Shown here one piece after another: positions 1 to 4,927 of a stretch of 8,018 bases of DNA. A program made the position numbers and the translations under genes. Positions within the stretch are counted from its first letter, which is position 1; each line of letters starts with the position of its first letter. Below the pieces are notes generated by a model that saw nothing but the letters and a program-made list of their open reading frames with translations, made no database searches and had not been told where the DNA came from. Origin of the DNA: Parachlamydiaceae bacterium (GTDB lineage: Bacteria > Chlamydiota > Chlamydiia > Chlamydiales > Parachlamydiaceae); assembly GCA_003164155.1 (NCBI GenBank), contig PLSG01000124.1, positions 1-8,018 of the forward strand. The letters run 5' to 3'.

Positions 1-17
1 GCACGCTGAAGGCGTGC
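1..17. repeat. 6-bp GC-rich hairpin at window edge
   Basis: GCACGC and GCGTGC form a perfect 6-bp stem around the 5-base loop TGAAG at the left edge. There is no T-run on either side inside the window. It may be part of a terminator belonging to a gene outside the window. Apart from this and the hairpin at 76-93, I see no gene in positions 1-113. Confidence 0.25.
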
Positions 18-75
18 CGCATGGTGAATAAAACAACGACACTAGCATCTCAAGAGTCAGGGAAACTGGCAGAGA

Positions 76-93
76 GGGCAATAATCATTGCCC
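76..93 (-). terminator. Weak terminator-like hairpin after nifU
   Basis: A perfect 7-bp inverted repeat (GGGCAAT / ATTGCCC) with a 4-base loop lies about 20 bases past the TAG (114-116) that would end the unbroken nifU frame. No real T-run follows on the minus strand, only TCTCT, so this is at best a weak or factor-assisted terminator. It fits the end of the gpmA-nifS-nifU transcript by position. It could be chance. Confidence 0.3.
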
Positions 94-113
94 CAGAAAG
101 TGTGTCTTTAGTT

Positions 114-206
114 CTATTCGTAAGAGTGGTGATCGCTCTGTCCAGGCAAATAGGTGAGATCTGGCACAACCACAATGCTCGGATGAACTTTGTCTTTCAA
201 AGTTTA
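114..206 (-). pseudogene. Remnant of nifU 3' end beyond the in-frame stop
   Basis: Reading the nifU frame through TAA (204-206) gives 29 more codons before TAG at 114-116. The residues TLKDKVHPSIVVVPDLTYLP are what an Nfu domain has after its CxxC helix: a Lys-rich helix end, then a hydrophobic beta strand. One base (CAA to TAA) would restore Gln-Gln-Thr-Leu. Either nifU carries a recent nonsense mutation, or the base is a sequencing error, or the stop is read through. The tail has kept frame and hydrophobic pattern, so any loss must be recent. Confidence 0.7.
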
Positions 207-221
207 CTGAATGAAAGACAA
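190..221 (-). repeat. 10-bp perfect inverted repeat enclosing the nifU stop codon
   Basis: TTGTCTTTCA and TGAAAGACAA pair perfectly around a 12-base loop. On the nifU mRNA the loop reads UUCAGUAAACUU, so the UAA sits at the centre of the loop. No T-run follows, so it is not a standard intrinsic terminator. It may be chance within coding sequence, a stabilising 3' hairpin for the shortened mRNA, or an element affecting what happens at the stop. Confidence 0.6.
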
Positions 222-926
222 GGTAGCCCCCACCGAGGAATAACACGAGGTGCAAGATCCCTCGTAGGCGATGATCACTTCGCAGTTATTTAGCAGATTG
301 AGTACCCTGACACCGCCGGCATCTAAGGCAATGTAGGGGCGGATGTCCCGGTTCAGCACATCTTCGATGACGGCCAGCTTTTTTTCTATGTCCATTTCTT
401 CCCAACCAGGATAGCCCCCTTCGAGAACTTCCCCCAATTCCGTGGGCATAGGCGGAGCCACATAGGTATTGGGCAAGGGCAGGTCGGTGCATTGTTCAGC
501 AGCTATTTCGATAGCCTCTAAAACCAAATTGAGGTGTGGATAAGTTTCATTGGGGAAAGCGGAATGTCCCACGCGGTCGCGCAATTGGGAATCAATGAGA
601 TCGGCGCTGATGCGCTTGGCTTGATCATAATTTTTGCCCACCAGCAATTCGCACACTGCTTCGGCTGCGCCAATTAGGGCGGACTGCCCATAAACCTGAA
701 ATTTGGCATCCACGATCAATCCATCATCGCGATCTACCAGCCAATACAGCCTGACCGCATTACCCAGCGCAATATCCCCTGCGGCACCTTCAGCCAAGCG
801 CATGTCGCGCGCCTCGGCTTCGGCTTGGGTAAAAATCCCCGCGCAGCGGGGATTTTCAATTTTCGCCATGAGCTTCTTGCTGTAGCGGCTCCATGGAAAT
901 GATAATTTCAGCAAGTCTAATCCCAT
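204..926 (-). CDS. nifU: NifU-like Fe-S scaffold protein, cysteine-poor, Nfu domain truncated by in-frame TAA
   Basis: 240 residues as read. Residues 13-115 match the NifU/IscU N-terminal scaffold fold (YSKK, NPR at 25-27, AVRLYWLVDRDDG, DAKFQVYG). Residues 178-240 match the Nfu C-terminal domain, with CxxC at C225/C228. In working NifU proteins three Cys and one Asp of the N-terminal domain hold a nascent cluster. Here the equivalent positions read Leu54, Gln81, Leu132 and Asn56, so it cannot act as a classical scaffold. Only the Nfu CxxC could bind a cluster, probably across a dimer. The frame hits TAA at 204-206 but continues sensibly to 114 with typical Nfu residues (TLKDKVHPSIVVVPDL). 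The start ATG overlaps the end of nifS by 10 bases and follows GGGAAAGAG. It is the last gene of the gpmA-nifS-nifU operon. Family assignment is firm; activity is doubtful. Confidence 0.87.
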   Translation of the reverse strand: MGLDLLKLSFPWSRYSKKLMAKIENPRCAGIFTQAEAEARDMRLAEGAAGDIALGNAVRLYWLVDRDDGLIVDAKFQVYGQSALIGAAEAVCELLVGKNYDQAKRISADLIDSQLRDRVGHSAFPNETYPHLNLVLEAIEIAAEQCTDLPLPNTYVAPPMPTELGEVLEGGYPGWEEMDIEKKLAVIEDVLNRDIRPYIALDAGGVRVLNLLNNCEVIIAYEGSCTSCYSSVGATLSFIQ

Positions 927-2101
927 AACGTCTCTTTCCCTTTTTCTATATGTGATGAGAGCTTAGCGAGGCGCTTGGCGGTGTCTACGATTATTTCGAT
1001 GGCCGCATCCACTTCGCATTCATTTGTCTCGCGCGACAAGCTAAAATTAATGGCCGTATGCGCCACCGTTTCAGCTATGCCAGAAGCCATTAAAACCAGT
1101 CCTATTTGCTGAAAAGCCCCGCCGCCAATGCTGGCATAGACCCCTTTGCGATTCAGGGCATACAACATAGCCTCGTTGGCAATCCCGGGAAATGCCATGG
1201 AAAAGCAATTGGGAAGGCGCTCTTGATCGCGAAATAGAGGCAGGGCCGCCGCAAAGCCGTCGAGAATGCCAACTTCCAGTTTGTTGCGCAGACGGGCTAC
1301 TTCAGTGCACAGCAAATCGCGCTGATCGATTACTTCGCGCGCAGCGCTGCCCAAAGCCACAAGACATGGTACATTCAATGCTCCAGCGCGATAGCCGGCT
1401 TGTTCTGATCCCCCCAAAATAAAAGGCGAACACTTGCTTCCGCCTTTGATGTAAAGGGCTCCGCTGCCTTTCGGAGCATGCAGTTGATCCCCATTGAACG
1501 AGATGAGCTGTGCGCCTACCTCCTCTAAATCAAAGTAGAGCTTGCCCAAGATATGCGTGGCGTCGAGATGCAAGATCACACCGCGCGCTTTACAGGCCGC
1601 GGCAATTTCGGACACGGGATTGATCACGCCGGTCAAACCATTGGCCCAAGCCAAAGAAACCATCGCGGTGCGCGGTGTGAAAGCGTCGGCAATGCTCTGT
1701 GCGGTGACATATCCTAAAGGATTGGCCTCGACCAGCTTGCCGACACAGCCTAACTGCTCAAGCCGTCCGATAGACATCAGCGTGGGCGCCTCGTCGATGT
1801 TCGAAGTGATAAACTGGTTTTTACCTGTGTTTCTGGTGATGTCATAATAGGCTGAAAAAAGGACGTGATTGACCGCCTCGGCACCGCAAGAGGTGAAGAT
1901 GACGTCATCGGCCTCTTGCGCTCCCAGCATTTCGTAAATGCCCTTCAAAGCATCCTCTATGGCGGGGAACAGCTCTTGCCCTTTCTGATGTGGGGCTGAA
2001 GGAGATCCCCACATCGCGGTGAGATAGGGTAGCATTTTTTGTACGGTGCTTTCAGAGGGCTTTGTCGTTGTGCTATTATCCAAGTAGATCGGCTTTGCCA
2101 T
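917..2101 (-). CDS. nifS: NifS-like PLP-fold protein lacking the PLP lysine and catalytic cysteine
   Basis: 394 residues, normal length for a class V aminotransferase-fold cysteine desulfurase, which takes sulfur from cysteine for Fe-S assembly. Family marks: YLDNSTTT (6-13), FTSCGAEAVNH (69-79), WANGLTGVINP (152-162), HLDATHILGK (178-187), GGSEQAGYRAGALNVP. Asp180, which normally holds the PLP ring nitrogen, is kept. The HK pair that carries the Schiff-base lysine is DQ here (SFNGDQLHAPKG, Gln206). The His of the usual EH pair is Glu104. The SGSAC loop reads SIGGGAFQ at 325-332, with no Cys. I checked the codons directly: GAT CAA at 1484-1489 and GCT TTT at 1112-1117. It is therefore very likely not a desulfurase, yet the frame is intact. 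It starts 5 bases after gpmA, with AAGGCGG upstream, and overlaps nifU by 10 bases. It may bind a partner such as NifU or the true SufS. Confidence 0.88.
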   Translation of the reverse strand: MAKPIYLDNSTTTKPSESTVQKMLPYLTAMWGSPSAPHQKGQELFPAIEDALKGIYEMLGAQEADDVIFTSCGAEAVNHVLFSAYYDITRNTGKNQFITSNIDEAPTLMSIGRLEQLGCVGKLVEANPLGYVTAQSIADAFTPRTAMVSLAWANGLTGVINPVSEIAAACKARGVILHLDATHILGKLYFDLEEVGAQLISFNGDQLHAPKGSGALYIKGGSKCSPFILGGSEQAGYRAGALNVPCLVALGSAAREVIDQRDLLCTEVARLRNKLEVGILDGFAAALPLFRDQERLPNCFSMAFPGIANEAMLYALNRKGVYASIGGGAFQQIGLVLMASGIAETVAHTAINFSLSRETNECEVDAAIEIIVDTAKRLAKLSSHIEKGKETLWD

Positions 2102-2106
2102 ACAAT

Positions 2107-2820
2107 TTACTGACCGCCTTGTTTAGTGAAGATCCCGTTGAGAAAATCGTAAATGATAGGCTCGCCCGTAGCCAACTCCAGATGCACCACTTGCTCTTTG
2201 GTCAGATGGTCCAGTTTCATCATAATCGCACGCAGTGAATTGCCGTGAGCGACAACCAGCACATTGTCTCCCTTCACTAGGTAGGGGAGGATTTTGGCTT
2301 CAAAAAAGGGCAAAGCGCGCGCGCAGGTCATCGCCAGACTTTCGCCTTGCGGAGGGACTACATCAAAACTGCGCCGCCATATCTGCACCTGCTCGGCCCC
2401 AAAGCGCTGGCGCGTCTCGTCTTTGTTCAGCCCTTGCAGCTCGCCATACATCCGCTCATTCAACTCCTGAGCCGGAAAAACCGGAATGCAGTCAGCTTGG
2501 GTCTTGGGGCTATAAATCTTGGCCCAGGCACCTGGTAAAACTTCCCCATTGAGCGCGGCACTACTTTGGGCAGTAAGTGGAGGCATCAGCATGGGAACTT
2601 TGCGCGAGCTATGCAAAGTCATAGCCAGCATAGCCGTCATTTGCGCCCGGATCAAAGCAGAAGTGAAGATGACGTCGATGGGAATATCTTTGATGGCGCG
2701 TCCGCTGGCAAAAGATTCTTCAATGCCCTTTTCCGAAAGGGGGATATCTACCCAGCCGGTAAACAAATTGAGCTGATTCCATACAGACTGTCCATGCCGC
2801 AATAAGATGAGCTTAGCCAT
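2107..2820 (-). CDS. gpmA: 2,3-bisphosphoglycerate-dependent phosphoglycerate mutase
   Basis: 237 residues, usual dPGM size (about 227-250). It interconverts 3- and 2-phosphoglycerate in cytosolic glycolysis/gluconeogenesis through a phosphohistidine. Visible active-site parts: RHGQSVWN (8-15) with the phosphorylated His9, Arg58 in SALIRAQ, Glu122 in ELNERMYGELQG, a second catalytic His192 in AHGNSLRAI, and GEPIIYDF (219-226) near the C-terminus. All key residues are present, so it should be active. It is the first gene of the operon with nifS and nifU. Its ATG follows a strong AAGGAG at about 7 bases, and a promoter lies 22-50 bases upstream. The Chlamydia counterpart, pgmA, is in the same order from memory. 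Energy parasites of this phylum keep glycolysis, so the gene is expected. Confidence 0.95.
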   Translation of the reverse strand: MAKLILLRHGQSVWNQLNLFTGWVDIPLSEKGIEESFASGRAIKDIPIDVIFTSALIRAQMTAMLAMTLHSSRKVPMLMPPLTAQSSAALNGEVLPGAWAKIYSPKTQADCIPVFPAQELNERMYGELQGLNKDETRQRFGAEQVQIWRRSFDVVPPQGESLAMTCARALPFFEAKILPYLVKGDNVLVVAHGNSLRAIMMKLDHLTKEQVVHLELATGEPIIYDFLNGIFTKQGGQ

Positions 2821-2841
2821 GCGATTCTCCTTTTTCTGAGG

Positions 2842-2870
2842 ATCTTAATTTACGCGCTGTTTAATTTCAA
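2842..2870 (-). promoter_or_regulatory. Sigma70-type promoter for gpmA-nifS-nifU
   Basis: On the minus strand, TTGAAA (2865-2870; 5 of 6 matches to the -35 consensus), a 17-base spacer, then TAAGAT (2842-2847; 4 of 6 matches to the -10). Transcription would start near 2835, leaving a leader of about 15 bases that holds the AAGGAG ribosome site before the gpmA ATG. Spacing and position are right. Not tested. Confidence 0.55.
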
Positions 2871-2899
2871 TTGCTTTCTAAGCGTTTTTATATTACTAT
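2871..2899 (+). promoter_or_regulatory. Possible sigma70-type promoter for rluB and the Rsm22-like gene
   Basis: TTGCTT (2871-2876), a 17-base spacer, then TACTAT (2894-2899; 4 of 6 to the -10). Start of transcription would fall near 2906. The -35 match is poor (3 of 6). It lies directly back to back with the gpmA -35 box (2865-2870). If it is right, the ATG at 2902 lies at the transcript start and the GTG at 2938 is the usable start. Confidence 0.35.
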
Positions 2900-2937
2900 C
2901 TATGTCAACAAATCAAAAAACCTCAGAGGGAAAAGGC

Positions 2938-3639
2938 GTGACAAAGCAACGTTTAAGTAAAGTGCTGGCGGCAGCCGGTGTGGCTTCTCGAAGAGCATGT
3001 GAAGAGCTAATTTTTGCCAAGAAAATCACCGTCAACGGGACGGTCGTATCCGAGCAGGTACTGGTTGACCCCGCAAACGACGTCATTAGCGTGGATGGAG
3101 TGCGTTTAGAATCCGCCCAAGACAAGGTCTACTACATCCTCAACAAACCGGCTGGATTTATCTGTTCGGCCAAACGCGGCAGCGCACACACCAAGCTCGT
3201 CTTGGATCTCTTTAAAGAGGAAGATAAGCGCTTATTTACCGTGGGACGTTTAGACAAGGACACTCAGGGTCTCTTGATTGTGACCAATGACGGGCACTAT
3301 GGCAATAAGGTCATCCACCCTTCAGCCAATATCAATAAGGAATACTTAGCTAAAACCGACCAGGAGATCTCGCACGACCATCTGGTGGCCATCACGCATG
3401 GCACGCTAGTCGAGGGGGTCTTTGTCAAACCGGTCAAAGTTTCCAAAGTGCGCCGGGGGACCATCAAAATTACCATCGCAGAAGGCAAAAAGCGCGAAGT
3501 GCGCATGCTTTTGGAAAATGCCGGCTTACAAGTGCAAGAGCTGATCCGCATCAGGATCGGCAACCTTTTCATGGGCGACTTAGCCGTAGGCGCATGGCGG
3601 AAGATGAGCGAACGAGAAAAAAATTTGGTATTCGAATGA
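2938..3639 (+). CDS. rluB: RluB/RsuA-family 23S rRNA pseudouridine synthase
   Basis: 233 residues from GTG 2938. An N-terminal S4 RNA-binding domain (QRLSKVLAAAGVASRRACEE, to about residue 50) is followed by the synthase domain. That domain has YYILNKPAG, the catalytic motif GRLDKDTQGLLIVTNDG (catalytic Asp about residue 106), and the closing EGKKREVRMLLENAG...LIRIRIGNL. RluB modifies a uridine in helix 89-93 of 23S rRNA; RsuA acts on 16S and RluF also on 23S, and sequence alone does not settle which. Start choice: GTG 2938 has AGAGGG at 8 bases and gives the usual family N-terminus. ATG 2902 would add 12 polar residues and has no ribosome site. The stop codon overlaps the next ATG as ATGA. 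The Chlamydia counterpart, from memory, is annotated yjbC. Confidence 0.88.
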   Translation: MTKQRLSKVLAAAGVASRRACEELIFAKKITVNGTVVSEQVLVDPANDVISVDGVRLESAQDKVYYILNKPAGFICSAKRGSAHTKLVLDLFKEEDKRLFTVGRLDKDTQGLLIVTNDGHYGNKVIHPSANINKEYLAKTDQEISHDHLVAITHGTLVEGVFVKPVKVSKVRRGTIKITIAEGKKREVRMLLENAGLQVQELIRIRIGNLFMGDLAVGAWRKMSEREKNLVFE

Positions 3640-4817
3640 AAAATAAAAAAGCTCTCTCTCTAGACCTAGAAAATATTATGCCCTTGCTAGTCGGCATATG
3701 GCGGCGCTTTCACAAACTCAATGGCCCGCAAGAGACCCTGCAAACGCGCGAATTTCGCTCCGTGGTGGCCGGGGTGCAAGCCCTGCAAAAGGGGCTGGAA
3801 AGCGGCGATGCATTGGTAGGAACGGACTACTTTGCCAATCCCGAATGGCTGGGCGCCTACTTGCTCTACCAGTGGGTGGTGCACTACCAACAGGGCATGT
3901 CGCTGATCAATGAGATTCCCGTAGCCCCTCAGCGCGTACTCGATATCGGCAGCGGTCCTGGCGCCTTTGCCTTTGCCGCTTTGCGCCACGGCGCCCAAGA
4001 AGTCATAGCTACCGACATCAGCTTAAGAGCTTTGACCTTGGCCTCTGAAGTGTGCGGACGATACGGGATGCCCTTGTCCATTCGGCAGTGGAACTGCCTG
4101 CGGCCGCCTCTGCCCGAAAAGGGGGAATTTGATTTGATCACCATAGGTCACTGCTTGACCGAACTTTTTCCCTCCACCTCGCGAAACTGGGTGGAACACC
4201 AAAATAACTATATCGCCATGCTGCTAGAAAAACTGACTCCCAACGGATTCCTCTTGCTGGCCGAGAGCTCCTTGCCTGAAGCTAATAAGCGCCTTTTAAG
4301 CTTGCGCGACCATCTGGTCAGAGCTGGCGTACCGGTACAGGCGCCTTGCGTATGGAAGGGGGATTGCCCAGCCCTTAAGACACCCAATAGCCCTTGCTAT
4401 GCACAACGCGAATTTGAAAAGCCGTATATCGTCAAAGAGATTCAGCGGGCGGCGCAGATCAACCTCAGCTCGCTTAAGATGTCATATCTCATCCTCAAAA
4501 GTCCTAAAGCCGCCTGGCCGGCACTGCCCAAGAGCTCACTTTTCCGGATCATCAGCCCGCCAGTAGACACTTATCAGGGAAAACGGTACTACCTGTGCGG
4601 CACTGAGGGGAAAAAATCGCTTGGTTCACACCTCAAGGTGCATCCGCCTGAATCGCGCGCCTTTGAGTTTGTGCGCCGCGGCGAACTGATCAGCCTGGAA
4701 AATGCCCTGGTAAAAGACGGAGCCATTGACATCGTGGAAGGCACAAAGTTGGTCGTAGAAGCGGCTTGCGGAAAACCCCTGCCTGAAGCCATTCCAAAGG
4801 ATCCTTGGGATGCCTAG
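3636..4817 (+). CDS. Rsm22-family small-subunit ribosome methyltransferase-like protein
   Basis: 393 residues. A class I methyltransferase core shows motif I VLDIGSGPGAF (101-111), acidic D127 (ATDIS) and LLLAESS (206-212). After it comes a cysteine cluster APCVWKGDCP...NSPCYAQREF (C238, C244, C254), then a C-terminal beta segment LFRIISPPVDTYQGKRYYLC. This order, PCxxxxxCP then C-[YF], is that of Rsm22/METTL17, proteins of the small mitochondrial and some bacterial ribosomes; METTL17 is reported to hold an Fe-S cluster at such cysteines. Role here: ribosome assembly or rRNA methylation is inferred, target unknown. The start ATG overlaps the rluB stop (ATGA), so translation is probably coupled. 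An in-frame ATG at 3594 would overlap rluB by 46 bases and is less likely. A gene of unknown function (CT724) follows yjbC in Chlamydia, possibly the same one. Confidence 0.8.
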   Translation: MKNKKALSLDLENIMPLLVGIWRRFHKLNGPQETLQTREFRSVVAGVQALQKGLESGDALVGTDYFANPEWLGAYLLYQWVVHYQQGMSLINEIPVAPQRVLDIGSGPGAFAFAALRHGAQEVIATDISLRALTLASEVCGRYGMPLSIRQWNCLRPPLPEKGEFDLITIGHCLTELFPSTSRNWVEHQNNYIAMLLEKLTPNGFLLLAESSLPEANKRLLSLRDHLVRAGVPVQAPCVWKGDCPALKTPNSPCYAQREFEKPYIVKEIQRAAQINLSSLKMSYLILKSPKAAWPALPKSSLFRIISPPVDTYQGKRYYLCGTEGKKSLGSHLKVHPPESRAFEFVRRGELISLENALVKDGAIDIVEGTKLVVEAACGKPLPEAIPKDPWDA

Positions 4818-4868
4818 CGCAAGTGGCTAATGCTCTATGAAGCATAAAATCTTTGAATTTTCTCCATC

Positions 4869-4927
4869 TTAACACAATATTAACATATAGGTGTTATGAT
4901 GGAGTAAAATTTAAAGATGGCGGACTT
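4869..4927 (+). promoter_or_regulatory. Candidate promoter and leader of the 632-residue gene
   Basis: In the 110-base gap after the Rsm22-like gene, TATGAT (4895-4900; 5 of 6 to the -10) is a plausible -10 box. The -35 is unclear: TTAACA occurs twice (4869-4874 and 4880-4885), neither ideally spaced. TAACA/TGTTA (4881-4885/4892-4896) forms a small dyad over the -10 that could be an operator. A leader of about 20 bases would follow, ending in GGCGG 4 bases before the ATG at 4928. Confidence 0.35.

Noticed and set aside
21..293. Open frame of 90 codons on the plus strand at the left edge
   Set aside because: It runs antisense to the nifU 3' end and its preserved tail, has no ribosome site, and shows no family motif.
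2902..2937. ATG 2902 as the rluB start
   Set aside because: No ribosome site upstream, it sits at the predicted transcription start, and the extra 12 residues are not family-like. GTG 2938 has a good site, but 2902 is not excluded.
3594..3635. ATG 3594 as the start of the Rsm22-like gene
   Set aside because: It would overlap rluB by 46 bases. The ATGA overlap at 3636 is the usual coupled arrangement.
4830..4845. Hairpin ATGCT/AGCAT after the Rsm22-like gene as a terminator
   Set aside because: The stem is only 5 bp and AT-rich, and the A/T mix after it has no clean T-run.
4853..4927. TTG 4853 as the start of the 632-residue gene
   Set aside because: It would place the first 25 codons across an AT-rich promoter-like stretch. 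ATG 4928 fits better.
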